From: Hyphomicrobium sp.
GTDB taxonomy: Bacteria; Pseudomonadota; Alphaproteobacteria; Rhizobiales; Hyphomicrobiaceae
NCBI GenBank assembly: GCA_030148725.1
Contig: JASBSU010000012.1
Location: 1-64,000 of the forward strand
Length of the DNA: 64,000 nucleotides
Direction: 5' to 3'
Shown here: piece after piece, positions 1-9,525 of the stretch
Layout of the letters: each line of letters opens with the position of its first letter
Numbering within the stretch: position 1 is the first letter of the stretch
Program-made: the position numbers and the translations under genes
The notes under the pieces: generated by a model
The model's input: only the letters and a program-made list of their open reading frames with translations
What the model was told of the DNA's origin: nothing
The model's database searches: none

Positions 1-2
1 CG

Positions 3-3000
3 GTCAACTCGATGGCCGGCAACTTGACCGCGCAGGTCCGTAACATCGCCGACGTGACGACGGCCGTCGCCACCGGCGATCTGTCGCGCAAGATCACCGT
101 CGACGTGAAAGGCGAGATTCTCGAACTCAAGAACACCATCAACACCATGGTGGACCAGCTCCGCTCGTTCGCCGCTGAGGTGACGCGCGTCGCGCGCGAG
201 GTGGGCTCGGAAGGCAAGCTCGGCGGTCAGGCCGACGTGCAGGGCGTCGCCGGCACCTGGAAGGATCTGACCGAGAGCGTCAACTCGATGGCCGGAAACC
301 TGACGGGCCAGGTGCGCAACATTGCCGACGTGACGACCGCCGTGGCGCGCGGCGATCTTTCCAAGAAGATCACCGTCGACGTGAAGGGCGAGATTCTCGA
401 ACTCAAGAACACCATCAACACCATGGTGGATCAGCTCGGCGCGTTCGCCTCCGAGGTGACGCGCGTGGCGCGCGAAGTCGGCTCTGAAGGCAAGCTCGGC
501 GGCCAGGCCGACGTCCCCGGCGTCGCCGGCACGTGGAAGCTGCTGACCGACAGCGTGAACTCGATGGCCGGCAATCTCACCGCTCAGGTGCGCAACATCG
601 CCGACGTGACGACCGCCGTCGCCATGGGCGACCTGTCGAAGAAGATCACCGTCGACGTGAATGGCGAGATTCTCGAACTCAAGAACACCATCAACACCAT
701 GGTGGATCAGCTCCGCTCCTTCGCCGCCGAGGTGACGCGCGTTGCGCGCGAGGTTGGCACCGAGGGCGCACTCGGCGGTCAGGCCGACGTGCAGGGCGTC
801 GCCGGCACCTGGAAGGATCTGACCGAGAGCGTCAACTCGATGGCCGGCAACTTGACCGCGCAGGTCCGAAACATCGCCGATGTCACCAAGGCCGTGGCAG
901 CCGGCGACCTTTCCAAGAAGATCGCCGTCGACGTGAAAGGCGAGATTCTCGAGCTGAAGAACACCATCAACACCATGGTGGATCAGCTCCGCTCCTTCGC
1001 CGCCGAGGTGACGCGCGTTGCCCGCGAGGTCGGCACCGACGGAAAGCTCGGCGGTCAGGCGCACGTTCCGGGCGTTGCCGGCACGTGGAAGGACCTGACC
1101 GACAGCGTCAACTCGATGGCCGGCAACTTGACCGCTCAGGTGCGCGGCATCGCCAAAGTCGTGACGGCCGTCGCCAATGGCGACCTGAAGCAAAAGCTCA
1201 CGGTGGAGGCGAAAGGTGAGATTGCCGCGCTCGCGGACACGATGAACAGCATGATCGACACCCTCGCGACATTCGCCGATCAGGTGACGTCCGTTGCCCG
1301 CGAGGTGGGTGTCGAAGGCAAGCTCGGCGGCCAGGCGAAAGTGCCCGGCGCTTCGGGTACGTGGAAGGGCCTCACCGAAAACGTCAACCAGCTCGCGGCC
1401 AACCTGACCACACAGGTGCGTGCCATCGCCGACGTCGCCACCGCTGTGACGCAAGGCAATCTCACACGCTCCATCGCCGTCGATGCGCAGGGCGAGGTCG
1501 CGGCGCTGAAAGACACCATCAACGAGATGATCCGCAATCTGCGCGATACCACCTTGAAGAACAAGGAGCAGGACTGGCTCAAGACCAACCTTGCGAAATT
1601 CAGCCGCCTCCTTCAGGGCCAGAAGGATCTCGTGACCGTAGGCCAGATGATCCTGTCGGAGTTGGCGCCGGTGGTCGGAGCCCATCGCGCCGAATTCTAC
1701 GTCCTGGATTCGACCGCCAATCAGGCGCGCCTCAAGTTGCTGGCGAGCTATGCGTCCGGCGGTGAAAGCTCGCACGGCAAGATCATTGCGCTGGGCGAAG
1801 GCTTGGTCGGCCAATGCGCGCTGGACCGTCGCAAGCTGCTGCTGCAGGATGTCCCGCCGACGGCGTTGCGCATCGTCACCGGGTTGAGCGAGATGTCGCC
1901 GAGCAACATCCTCGTGCTGCCGATCATCTTCGAGGGAACCGCACGTGGCGTGCTCGAGTTGGCAACCCTCGATCACCTGAGCGCCACTCACCAGGCGTTT
2001 CTCGATCAGCTGACCGAAAGCATCGGCATCGTCATCAACACCATCGATGCGAACATGCGCACCGAGGCGCTGCTGGAGCAGTCGCAGTCCCTCGCCAACG
2101 AGCTGCAGTACCGTCAGCAGGAGCTGCAGACCACCAACAAGGAGCTGCAGGAGAAGGCGCAGCTTCTGGTCGAGCAGAACCAGCAGGTGGAATCGAAGAA
2201 CACCGAGGTGGAGCAGGCCCGTCAGGCGCTCGAGGACAAAGCCAAGCAGCTCGCGCGGACATCGCGTTACAAGTCGGAGTTTCTTGCCAACATGAGCCAT
2301 GAGCTGCGCACGCCGCTCAACAGCCTGCTCATCCTTTCCGACCAGCTCTGCCAGAACAAGGATGGCAACCTCACCGGCAAGCAGGTCGAGTTTGCCAAGA
2401 CGATTCACTCATCCGGCAACGACCTGCTCTCCCTCATCAATGACATTCTCGACCTCTCGAAGATCGAATCCGGCACCGTCGTCGTCGACGTGAGCGAGCT
2501 GCGTCTCGACGACCTCATGCATTACTGCGAGCGTGCATTCCGTCACGTGGCAGAATCCAAGAACCTCGATTTCCTGCTGCGTCTCGACCCGCGCCTTCCG
2601 AAGTCGATGGTCACGGATTCAAAGCGCCTGCAGCAGATCCTGAAGAATCTCCTCTCGAACGCCTTCAAGTTCACCAGTCGCGGTCAGGTGTCGTTGAACG
2701 TCGAGCTGACGCGCGATCGCGACGGCAACGACATGATCGCGTTCGAAGTCGCCGATACCGGCATCGGCATCCCACCCGACAAGCAGCAGATCGTCTTCGA
2801 GGCGTTCCAGCAGGCGGACGGCTCGACGAGCCGCAAGTACGGTGGCACTGGCCTCGGTCTCGCCATCAGCCGTGAACTGTCGCGTCTCCTCGGCGGTGAA
2901 ATCCAGCTCGTCAGCATGCTCCGGAAGGGGAGCACGTTCGCACTGCTCCTCCCGCTCACCTACAACCCTGCGCTTACGGGCCGTCGCAGCCCCGTCAACG

Positions 3001-4313
3001 AGCCGGCGCCCGAGCGCGATGTCCGCCAGCCGGACGCGTACGCTTCCGACGGCGATCCCGTGATCGACGACGGTCCGGACCCGGAGGCCGATGCAGGACC
3101 GGAACTGTTCGCCAACGAGGCTGGTGACGACCGGGACGCGATAGCGCCGGGTGACACGGTCATTCTCATTGTCGAGAACGACATACACTTCGCGAAGGTT
3201 CTGCTGGAAAGTGTCCGCGAGCAGGGCTGCAAGGGGCTGGTCACATCGCAAGGCGCTGCCGCGCTCGCGTTGGCACGTGACTTCAGCGCCGACCTCATCA
3301 CGCTCGACCTCAACCTGCCCGACATGGACGGCTGGCGCGTCATCGCGCGTCTCAAGGCGGACGTCACCACGCGCCATGTTCCTGTCTGCGTAATCTCTAC
3401 CGAGGAGTCCCGCCGGCGCGCGTTCCGCGAGGGTGCATTGGGCTTCATTGCCAAGCCCATCCAATCTCGTGATGTTCTGGATGTTGGGATCAAAGGCCTG
3501 CTCGATGGCATTCGGCGGGACAAGAAGCGCGTCGTGATCGCGGCGGCTGTCGATGCCCCGGCTCGCGACATCGCCGACGCCATCGCCTCCGAAAACATTG
3601 AGATAGAGATCGTCCACGAGCCGCAGCAGTTCGCGGCCGCCATCGCCGGCACAGGGGTCGATTGCGCGATCATCCACGACGGCTTCAAGGCGGACCTTTC
3701 CGCTGCCGACGGCGAGATCGAGCGTCAGCGACCCAACAGTCGCCTGCCAGTGATCATTTTCCCGTCCAACGCAGGCGCCAATCCGGATACGACGCACACC
3801 TATCAGTCGCTGACGGTTCGCCGCGTGGATACGCGCGAACGTCTTATTGACGCGACTGCCCTGTCTCTGCACCAGCGTGTGACGCGCCTGCCGACGGCGC
3901 AGCACGACATCATCGACACGCTCCATAGGTCCGATGGCCTGTTGTCGGGGAAAAAGGCGCTGGTCGTCGATGACGATGTGCGTAATGTCTACGCGCTGGC
4001 GACGGTTCTTGAGGACTACGGGATCAAGGTGGTCTCGGCGAACTCGGGTCGTGAAGCCCTGAAGATTCTCGAGAACAATGAAATCGACATAGTCCTCACG
4101 GACATCATGATGCCGGAGATGGATGGCATCGCCGTCATCCGCGAGGCGCGCAAGCTGCCGAGCTGCCGCGATCTGCCCATCATTGCCGTCACAGCCAAGG
4201 CGATGAAGGGCGACCGCGAGCGTTGCATCGAAGCGGGCGCGTGGGACTATCTTTCGAAGCCGGTAGATGCGCAGCAGCTCATGTCTGTGCTGCGTGCCTG
4301 GCTTTACCGCTGA
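3..4313 (+). CDS. Multi-HAMP hybrid sensor histidine kinase (5' end outside window)
   Basis: A large cytoplasmic hybrid histidine kinase with signal-transduction role. The frame is open to the window edge and begins inside a repeat (VNS before the first visible Met at 12), so the true start lies upstream. Visible order (residues counted from position 12): about six HAMP-like units (1-515), a GAF-like domain (about 530-690), a coiled coil (700-755), HisKA with [11 protein letters not shown] and His763, HATPase with DTGIGIP and GGTGLGL, a receiver with Asp1099, a degenerate receiver-like stretch (about 1175-1290), and a final receiver with Asp1364. No HPt domain is visible. It probably shares an operon with the kinase 20 bp downstream. 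The sensed signal is unknown. Confidence 0.93.
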   Translation, partial: VNSMAGNLTAQVRNIADVTTAVATGDLSRKITVDVKGEILELKNTINTMVDQLRSFAAEVTRVAREVGSEGKLGGQADVQGVAGTWKDLTESVNSMAGNLTGQVRNIADVTTAVARGDLSKKITVDVKGEILELKNTINTMVDQLGAFASEVTRVAREVGSEGKLGGQADVPGVAGTWKLLTDSVNSMAGNLTAQVRNIADVTTAVAMGDLSKKITVDVNGEILELKNTINTMVDQLRSFAAEVTRVAREVGTEGALGGQADVQGVAGTWKDLTESVNSMAGNLTAQVRNIADVTKAVAAGDLSKKIAVDVKGEILELKNTINTMVDQLRSFAAEVTRVAREVGTDGKLGGQAHVPGVAGTWKDLTDSVNSMAGNLTAQVRGIAKVVTAVANGDLKQKLTVEAKGEIAALADTMNSMIDTLATFADQVTSVAREVGVEGKLGGQAKVPGASGTWKGLTENVNQLAANLTTQVRAIADVATAVTQGNLTRSIAVDAQGEVAALKDTINEMIRNLRDTTLKNKEQDWLKTNLAKFSRLLQGQKDLVTVGQMILSELAPVVGAHRAEFYVLDSTANQARLKLLASYASGGESSHGKIIALGEGLVGQCALDRRKLLLQDVPPTALRIVTGLSEMSPSNILVLPIIFEGTARGVLELATLDHLSATHQAFLDQLTESIGIVINTIDANMRTEALLEQSQSLANELQYRQQELQTTNKELQEKAQLLVEQNQQVESKNTEVEQARQALEDKAKQLARTSRYKSEFLANMSHELRTPLNSLLILSDQLCQNKDGNLTGKQVEFAKTIHSSGNDLLSLINDILDLSKIESGTVVVDVSELRLDDLMHYCERAFRHVAESKNLDFLLRLDPRLPKSMVTDSKRLQQILKNLLSNAFKFTSRGQVSLNVELTRDRDGNDMIAFEVADTGIGIPPDKQQIVFEAFQQADGSTSRKYGGTGLGLAISRELSRLLGGEIQLVSMLRKGSTFALLLPLTYNPALTGRRSPVNEPAPERDVRQPDAYASDGDPVIDDGPDPEADAGPELFANEAGDDRDAIAPGDTVILIVENDIHFAKVLLESVREQGCKGLVTSQGAAALALARDFSADLITLDLNLPDMDGWRVIARLKADVTTRHVPVCVISTEESRRRAFREGALGFIAKPIQSRDVLDVGIKGLLDGIRRDKKRVVIAAAVDAPARDIADAIASENIEIEIVHEPQQFAAAIAGTGVDCAIIHDGFKADLSAADGEIERQRPNSRLPVIIFPSNAGANPDTTHTYQSLTVRRVDTRERLIDATALSLHQRVTRLPTAQHDIIDTLHRSDGLLSGKKALVVDDDVRNVYALATVLEDYGIKVVSANSGREALKILENNEIDIVLTDIMMPEMDGIAVIREARKLPSCRDLPIIAVTAKAMKGDRERCIEAGAWDYLSKPVDAQQLMSVLRAWLYR
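12..1391 (+). repeat. 276-bp in-frame tandem repeats (HAMP units)
   Basis: Five consecutive 276-bp units (92 codons each) start at 12, 288, 564, 840 and 1116. A shorter, more diverged sixth unit follows from 1392. Units 1-4 are nearly identical at both DNA and protein level (each starts MAGNLT and contains [11 protein letters not shown]). Unit 5 is diverged ([10 protein letters not shown] in place of that motif). The array runs off the left edge, so the total copy number is unknown. Such near-identity suggests recent duplication or gene conversion. Confidence 0.93.
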
Positions 4314-4333
4314 AGCAAGAACCAGAGCGAACT

Positions 4334-5473
4334 ATGCGCAACGGCCGGCGTACCGATATTCTCGTTGTCGACGACTTGCCCGAAAAGCACCTCGTCTATC
4401 GGGCAAGCCTTGAAGAGTTGGATCAGAACATCGTCTCGGCGATGTCGGGAGAGGAAGCGCTATTGAAGCTCCTCGAGCGCGACTTCGCCGTCGTGCTGCT
4501 CGACGTTAATATGCCGGGCATGTCGGGCCATGAGACGGCAAAGCTCATCCGCCAGCGTCGACGCTCGCGCTACACGCCGATCATTTTCATCACCGCCTAC
4601 GCCGACGACGCCCAGACCGCCGAGGGTTACAGCCTCGGCGCGGTCGACTACATCATGTCGCCCATCGTGCCGGAGATCCTGCGCGCCAAGGTGCGGGTGT
4701 TCGTCGAGCTGGAGCAGATGCGGGCGGAGCTGACCGAAAGCTACGCCACGCTGGAACGGCGTGTCGCCGAACGCACCAGCGAGTTGGCCGAGACCGCGCA
4801 ACGCCTCGCCAAGGAAGTGATCGAACGCAAACGCGCCGAGGAGCGATTGACCATCCTGGTGCGCGAGCTCAGTCACCGCGTGAAGAACATGCTGGCCGTT
4901 CTACAGTCGATCGCCGCCCGCACCGTTGTGCCGACGCGCTCTGCCGATGAATCGCGCGAGATCCTGTACGGACGTCTCCAGGCGCTTGGCAGGGCGCACG
5001 AGCTGCTCGTGGAAGCGAGCTGGTCCGGTGCACCGTTACAGCAGGTCGTGGAATCCGAGCTCGCCGGCTTCAGTGACCGCGTGACGGTCTTTGGACCTGA
5101 GCTGAGGCTGAGCGCGTCCGCCGTGCAGACGTTCGCGCTCATCGTTCACGAGCTTCTCACCAACGCTGCCAAATATGGAGCGCTCTCCAACGACAGCGGC
5201 GAGGTTCAGGTGAACTGGGCTGTCGCGGACGAGCAGACACGGCAGTTCCTGGAATTTAGTTGGGCTGAGCGCGGCGGACCGGAAGTGCTGGCCGCAGGCG
5301 AGAAAGGCTTCGGCTTTACACTCATTTCAGCGATGGGGCGCAGCCTCTCCTCGGCACCCAGCATCAAGCTCAATCGCGATGGGCTGGAATGCAATATCCG
5401 CGTACCGCTGGAAACCCTCGTTCCGGCGAAGAGCGACGAGCGCATGGCGCTTGAGATGCAGACGTTAGGCTAA
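4334..5473 (+). CDS. Response-regulator receiver fused to HWE-family histidine kinase
   Basis: A 379-residue protein: an N-terminal receiver (VVDDLPEK near the start, phospho-acceptor Asp57 in LLDVNMPG), a coiled-coil linker (about 130-175), then an HWE-type kinase domain with His181 in ELSHRVKN and the family's W-x-E signature in FSWAERGG near the C terminus. HWE kinases are typical of Alphaproteobacteria. I start at the ATG of MRNGRRTD, 20 bp after the upstream kinase stop. A longer frame from 4223 only overlaps the coding end of that kinase. It probably takes phosphate from, or works beside, the upstream hybrid kinase; the output is not encoded here. Confidence 0.9.
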   Translation: MRNGRRTDILVVDDLPEKHLVYRASLEELDQNIVSAMSGEEALLKLLERDFAVVLLDVNMPGMSGHETAKLIRQRRRSRYTPIIFITAYADDAQTAEGYSLGAVDYIMSPIVPEILRAKVRVFVELEQMRAELTESYATLERRVAERTSELAETAQRLAKEVIERKRAEERLTILVRELSHRVKNMLAVLQSIAARTVVPTRSADESREILYGRLQALGRAHELLVEASWSGAPLQQVVESELAGFSDRVTVFGPELRLSASAVQTFALIVHELLTNAAKYGALSNDSGEVQVNWAVADEQTRQFLEFSWAERGGPEVLAAGEKGFGFTLISAMGRSLSSAPSIKLNRDGLECNIRVPLETLVPAKSDERMALEMQTLG

Positions 5474-5476
5474 ATT

Positions 5477-5514
5477 GTAAAGCCCCCAGCTCCGAAGTGA
5501 GCCAGGGGCTTTAC
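5477..5514. terminator. Bidirectional rho-independent-type terminator
   Basis: A perfect 10-bp inverted repeat (GTAAAGCCCC / GGGGCTTTAC) encloses an inner GCTC/GAGC stem. It lies between the convergent kinase (stop at 5473) and PRC-barrel gene (stop at 5528). There is no long T-run, but position and symmetry fit a shared terminator. Confidence 0.75.
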
Positions 5515-5527
5515 TTGTCGCTGGCGG

Positions 5528-5905
5528 TTAGCCGCGCATTGAGGGATCCCAATTCGGCGAGACGCCATAATGTTTATGCGTCACCGTTTCCCAGTTGCGG
5601 TCGGACCATGAGTCATCGCTGAACTCCGGCGCGTCGCGCAGCTGCTGCTCAGTGATCGCGGTGCGATAGCCGCCGAGCGTCGTGTCATACTTCAACGCGC
5701 CCCACGGCACCGGGTAGTGGCTATGCCCAAGGCCAAGAAAACCGCCAAAGCTCATCACGGCGTAAATGACGCGCCCTGACTGTTTGTCGATCATGAGGTG
5801 GTCGATATCGCCGACCTTTTCATTGCCGGCGCCATAAACCTCCGTGCCTTCGACATCCTCGCTCGAGATGAGCTGATGGTTGGGATGTGTCGTTGAGGTG
5901 GCCAT
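5528..5905 (-). CDS. PRC-barrel domain protein
   Basis: A 125-residue cytoplasmic protein with a PRC-barrel fold: LISSEDVEGTEVYG, then GDIDHLMIDKQSGRVIYAV and the following beta-rich stretch. A Trp/Asp-rich tail follows. PRC-barrel proteins in rhizobia and relatives are often stress-linked; the exact role is unknown. The start at MATSTTHP is favoured because GGAGG sits seven bases upstream (plus-strand 5912-5916). A longer frame to 5977 lacks this. It is divergent from the SDR gene. Confidence 0.88.
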   Translation of the reverse strand: MATSTTHPNHQLISSEDVEGTEVYGAGNEKVGDIDHLMIDKQSGRVIYAVMSFGGFLGLGHSHYPVPWGALKYDTTLGGYRTAITEQQLRDAPEFSDDSWSDRNWETVTHKHYGVSPNWDPSMRG

Positions 5906-6046
5906 GTCATTCCTCCGCTGTTTTTCGTTCTGGTGAGTAGAGGCAACGTGTTGCGGACGGCGACGTTCCCCCTGCAAGTCGGAACTTGCATGTGAGGCAG
6001 TGGTTTAGGCCTGAGCACCCCGTCACCCGATAACCGCGAGGCAGCC

Positions 6047-6904
6047 ATGCTCACCCGCCCTGAGCCACCATTTCCGAAACAGAAGCAATCCATGCCGGGA
6101 TCGACGACCGAAATGCAGCCACGGCCCGATCATGGTGAAGAGAGCTACAAAGGTTCAGGACGGCTGCGCGATAAGAAAGCCGTGATCACCGGCGGCGACA
6201 GCGGCATCGGACGCGCTGTGGCGCTGGCCTTCGCGCGCGAAGGTGCCGATGTCGTCGTTTCCTATCTCGACGAGCATGACGATGCCGAGGAAACGAAGGC
6301 ACTGATCGAGGCGGAAGGGCGCAAAGCGCTCTTGCTCCCCGGTGACATTCAATCGGCGAAGCATTGCCACGACGTCATAAAGCAGACGGTGGCAGAGTTC
6401 GGACGCATCGATATCCTGGTCAACAATGCTGCGCATCAGGCATCGTTCAAGGAGATCGAGGATATCAGCGACGAGGAGTGGGAGCTGACGTTCAAGGTGA
6501 ACATCCACGCGATGTTCTATCTGACCAAGGCTGCGGTGCCTCACATGCCGAAGGGCAGCTCCATCATCAACACGGCATCGATCAATTCCGATGCGCCCAA
6601 CCCCACACTTCTCGCGTATGCGACGACCAAAGGCGCAATCCATAACTTCACGGCCGGACTTGCGCAGTTGCTGGCGCCGAAAGGCATTCGCGCCAATACG
6701 GTGGCGCCCGGCCCGATCTGGACGCCGCTTATTCCCTCGACAATGCCCGAGGACGCCGTTGTCAATTTCGGCAAGCAGGTGCCGATGCAGCGTCCTGGCC
6801 AACCGGCGGAGTTGGCGACCGCGTTCGTCATGCTGGCGGACCCGATGTCGAGCTACGTTTCGGGCGCTACGATCGCCGTTACCGGCGGCAAGCCATTCCT
6901 TTGA
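6047..6904 (+). CDS. Short-chain dehydrogenase/reductase (SDR) family oxidoreductase
   Basis: A 285-residue classical SDR of the longer YghA-like type, with an N-terminal extension of about 40 residues before the Rossmann fold. Motifs: TGGDSGIG cofactor loop, NNAA, a Ser in the INTASINS strand, the catalytic YATTK tetrad residues, and the APGPIWTPL segment. It likely reduces or oxidises a carbonyl/alcohol with NAD(P); the substrate is unknown. GAGG lies five bases before the ATG. It is divergent from the PRC-barrel gene, a pairing that suggests a general stress context. Confidence 0.92.
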   Translation: MLTRPEPPFPKQKQSMPGSTTEMQPRPDHGEESYKGSGRLRDKKAVITGGDSGIGRAVALAFAREGADVVVSYLDEHDDAEETKALIEAEGRKALLLPGDIQSAKHCHDVIKQTVAEFGRIDILVNNAAHQASFKEIEDISDEEWELTFKVNIHAMFYLTKAAVPHMPKGSSIINTASINSDAPNPTLLAYATTKGAIHNFTAGLAQLLAPKGIRANTVAPGPIWTPLIPSTMPEDAVVNFGKQVPMQRPGQPAELATAFVMLADPMSSYVSGATIAVTGGKPFL

Positions 6905-6931
6905 GCGCCGATAAGATCGGCTGCAAACGTC

Positions 6932-7858
6932 CTATTTCGACGACGTCGCCTGATCGAGCGACTTGCGCGCGAGATCGCTGAGATCGCGCGGTATGCGTCC
7001 CAGTTCGCGATGACGCGCAACGAGCGTCAGCGTGCGCGAAACCTGCGGGCCCGGCAGCTTCGCCGTGGTGATCGGCGCGCCTGGAATCGCCGCTTCGACG
7101 ACGCACAACGGAGTCGTAATTGCAAAGCCGCGCCCGGCGGCAACCATGGCCGTTACGGCATAAGGGCTGTCGAACTCCATCGTGCGCGGCGGCGATAGTC
7201 CGAGACGGCGCATGTGCGCGTCAATTTGCAGTCCAGTCTGCGAGCGTGCGCTGAAGCGGATCAACGGCTGCGCCTCCGCAAGCTTCTTCAGCTCCGACAC
7301 GGTCCGGGGGGCTTTTAAGCTCTCTGGCAGCAGCAGGCAGTACGGCTCTTTCGCGAACTGCCAGCGCTCGAGCCCCGTCCATGTCTCGAGATCGTCGACC
7401 CCGAGGAATAGATCGAGGCGCCGCGTCAGCAGGTCTCCGGCATGCAGCGCCGTCAGACCCGACAGAATCGACACTTCGTCGGCGATCGTCGCCAGATAAT
7501 TGGCCAGCGGCTCCGTCAGCGCACGTGTCAGGGAATCGACGAGCCCCACGCGAATGATCGGCAGCTTGCCATGTTCGGTCTGCCGCAGCATCGGCGCGAT
7601 CTGCCGTGCTTCTCCGATCAAAGCGCCGGCACGCTGTCTCAGAAGACCGCCCGCAACCGTCACCGCAAGCGGGCGTACGTCGCGATCGAGCAGCTTCAAA
7701 CCGAGGCTCTGCTCCAGATCGGCGATGGATTGCGACACCGCCGGCTGGGTCATGCCGAGGGCGCGCGCCGCGGCAGACATGGTGCCCGTTTCGCAGATCG
7801 CGAGGAACACCTCCAGGGACTTCAGGTCGAAGGGAAGGGGGGCGGGATTTTTCGACAT
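6932..7858 (-). CDS. LysR-family transcriptional regulator
   Basis: A 308-residue LysR regulator: N-terminal winged helix-turn-helix (FLAICETGTMSAAARALGMTQPAVSQSI, about residues 14-42) followed by a substrate-binding-like effector domain. It is transcribed divergently from the sarcosine-oxidase-type operon beginning at 7945. The 86-bp intergenic region carries a LysR-type dyad (7868-7886) ten bases before its own start, so it probably controls both itself and that operon. The effector is unknown; a methylated amine or C1 intermediate is a reasonable guess. Confidence 0.93.
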   Translation of the reverse strand: MSKNPAPLPFDLKSLEVFLAICETGTMSAAARALGMTQPAVSQSIADLEQSLGLKLLDRDVRPLAVTVAGGLLRQRAGALIGEARQIAPMLRQTEHGKLPIIRVGLVDSLTRALTEPLANYLATIADEVSILSGLTALHAGDLLTRRLDLFLGVDDLETWTGLERWQFAKEPYCLLLPESLKAPRTVSELKKLAEAQPLIRFSARSQTGLQIDAHMRRLGLSPPRTMEFDSPYAVTAMVAAGRGFAITTPLCVVEAAIPGAPITTAKLPGPQVSRTLTLVARHRELGRIPRDLSDLARKSLDQATSSK

Positions 7859-7867
7859 CGGGGCCTA

Positions 7868-7886
7868 CTATAAGTAAAGCTTATAG
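7868..7886. promoter_or_regulatory. Candidate LysR operator (CTATAAG-N5-CTTATAG)
   Basis: A perfect 7-bp inverted repeat with a 5-base spacer in the divergent lysR/soxB spacer. It contains the LysR signature T-N11-A (T7871, A7883) inside the dyad. It is the only AT-rich block of the spacer, so it may also overlap a promoter. Function is inferred from position and symmetry. Confidence 0.6.
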
Positions 7887-7944
7887 AGGCCACAACCGCG
7901 TTTGGGCGTAGTGGTGAAGGCCAGGAAAATGGATCGAGCGCACC

Positions 7945-9204
7945 ATGGCCAGCGAGCACTATTCGATATTCTCAGTCCTCCGCGAGGCACTTCGGGGCCA
8001 CAAGGGCTGGCAGCCGCAATGGCGCGACGCCGCTCCGCAGAAGGACTATGACGTCGTCATCGTCGGCGGCGGTGGCCACGGGCTCGCGACCGCGTTCTAT
8101 CTGGCCAAGGTCTACGGCATCAAGCGCATCGCGGTGGTCGAGAAGGGCTGGATCGGCGGCGGCAACGTCGGTCGCAACACCACCATCGTGCGGTCCAACT
8201 ACCTGCTCCCCGGCAACATCCCGTTCTACGAGATGTCCCTCAAGATGTGGGAGCAGCTGGAGCAGGAGTTGAACTACAACGCGATGGTCAGCCAGCGCGG
8301 CGTGCTCAACCTCTATCATTCCGACGCACAGCGCGACGCCTTTGCGCGGCGCGGCAATTCCATGCGTCTCCACGGTGTCGACGCCGAGCTTCTGGACCAG
8401 CAAGCTGTGCGCAAGATGGTGCCGTTCCTGAACTATGAGAACGGCCGTTTCCCGATCCATGGCGGCCTGCTGCAGCGGCGTGGCGGGACCGTCCGGCACG
8501 ATGCCGTGGCTTGGGGATATGCGCGCGCGGCCGACCAGCTCGGCGTCGATATCATTCAGAACTGTGAAGTCAGAGGATTCCGCATCGAGGACGACAAGGT
8601 CGTCGGCGTGGAGACGACGCGCGGCTTCATCGGTGCGAAAAAGGTTGGTTTAGCCGTCGCCGGAAGTTCGTCACGTGTGGCTGCAATGGCAGGTTTGAGA
8701 CTCCCTATCGAAAGCCATGTCCTCCAGGCTTTCGTAACCGAAGCCATTAAGCCGTTCATCGACTGCGTGGTGACTTTCGGCGCCGGCCACTTCTACATCA
8801 GCCAGTCGGACAAGGGCGGCCTTGTGTTCGGTGGCGATCTCGACGGCTACAACAGCTACGCGCAGCGCGGCAATCTCCCCGTGGTGGAGGATGTCTGCGA
8901 GGGCGGCATGGCACTGATGCCGCGCATCGGCCGCGTTCGCCTGCTGCGCCACTGGGGCGGCATCATGGATATGTCGATGGATGGCAGCCCCATCATCGAC
9001 CGCACGCCTGTCCCCGGGCTCTACCTCAACGCGGGTTGGTGCTACGGCGGCTTCAAGGCGACACCGGCATCCGGCTTGTGCTTCGCGCACCTGCTGGCAT
9101 CCGATACCACGCACAAGACGGCGGCGGCCTACCGCCTCGACCGCTTCGCCACCGGCCATGCCATCGACGAAAAGGGCATGGGCCCGCAACCCAACCTTCA
9201 CTGA
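7945..9204 (+). CDS. soxB: Sarcosine oxidase beta-type subunit (SoxB/MgdA family)
   Basis: A 419-residue DAO-family flavoprotein, the catalytic beta subunit of heterotetrameric sarcosine oxidase or N-methylglutamate dehydrogenase. It oxidises an N-methyl amino acid. Seen: FAD-binding VVIVGGGGHGLATAFYLAK near residue 36, then VEKGWIGGGNVGRNTT, and His185 in VRHDAVAWGY, which aligns with the covalent FMN-attachment histidine of TSOX beta subunits. It is first in a B-D-A-G operon followed by a Fae homologue. A paralogue lies at 32940-34181. Sarcosine and N-methylglutamate cannot be told apart from sequence alone. Confidence 0.88.
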   Translation: MASEHYSIFSVLREALRGHKGWQPQWRDAAPQKDYDVVIVGGGGHGLATAFYLAKVYGIKRIAVVEKGWIGGGNVGRNTTIVRSNYLLPGNIPFYEMSLKMWEQLEQELNYNAMVSQRGVLNLYHSDAQRDAFARRGNSMRLHGVDAELLDQQAVRKMVPFLNYENGRFPIHGGLLQRRGGTVRHDAVAWGYARAADQLGVDIIQNCEVRGFRIEDDKVVGVETTRGFIGAKKVGLAVAGSSSRVAAMAGLRLPIESHVLQAFVTEAIKPFIDCVVTFGAGHFYISQSDKGGLVFGGDLDGYNSYAQRGNLPVVEDVCEGGMALMPRIGRVRLLRHWGGIMDMSMDGSPIIDRTPVPGLYLNAGWCYGGFKATPASGLCFAHLLASDTTHKTAAAYRLDRFATGHAIDEKGMGPQPNLH

Positions 9205-9228
9205 TCAACCGGCGGGAGACCACCGACC

Positions 9229-9525
9229 ATGCGCATCGCGTGCCCTTACTGCGGAGAGCGCAGCCTCGACGAGTACCTTTACTCGGGAGATGCAACCGTC
9301 CGCCGGCCTGACTTCGCGAGCCCGACAGCTCAAGCTGATTTTGTAAAGTACGTCTACGAGCGCAAGAACTCGCCCGGTCAGCACCGCGAGCTCTGGTATC
9401 ACGCCGCCGGATGCCACGCCTGGCTCGTCGTAACGCGCGACGTCTCCACGCACATCATCACGGCGGTCGAGCCCGCCAAGGACGTCGCTCTCGGCACAGC
9501 CTCATCGATGAAAGACACCGCCTGA
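9229..9525 (+). CDS. soxD: Sarcosine oxidase delta-type subunit (SoxD), zinc site intact
   Basis: A 98-residue SoxD-family protein, the small structural subunit of the heterotetramer. Cys5 and Cys8 (ACPYCGE) together with His58 and Cys62 (WYHAAGCH) match the zinc-binding pattern of TSOX delta. The second cluster's delta subunit (34216-34512) has lost most of these ligands. It lies 24 bp after soxB, and its stop overlaps the soxA start by one base (TGATG), implying translational coupling. Confidence 0.88.
   Translation: MRIACPYCGERSLDEYLYSGDATVRRPDFASPTAQADFVKYVYERKNSPGQHRELWYHAAGCHAWLVVTRDVSTHIITAVEPAKDVALGTASSMKDTA

Noticed and set aside
533-1219. Plus-strand 228-residue frame inside the HAMP repeats
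   Set aside because: It is an Arg/His-rich alternative frame repeating with the 276-bp units of the real kinase gene; no ribosome site and no protein-like composition.
12-1391. CRISPR-like regular repeats
   Set aside because: Regularly spaced repetition here is in-frame protein coding (HAMP units); there are no unique spacers between short palindromic repeats and no cas genes.
2619-3926. Long minus-strand frame opposite the hybrid kinase
   Set aside because: High-GC antisense shadow of the kinase's ATPase and receiver regions, which carry clear motifs on the plus strand.
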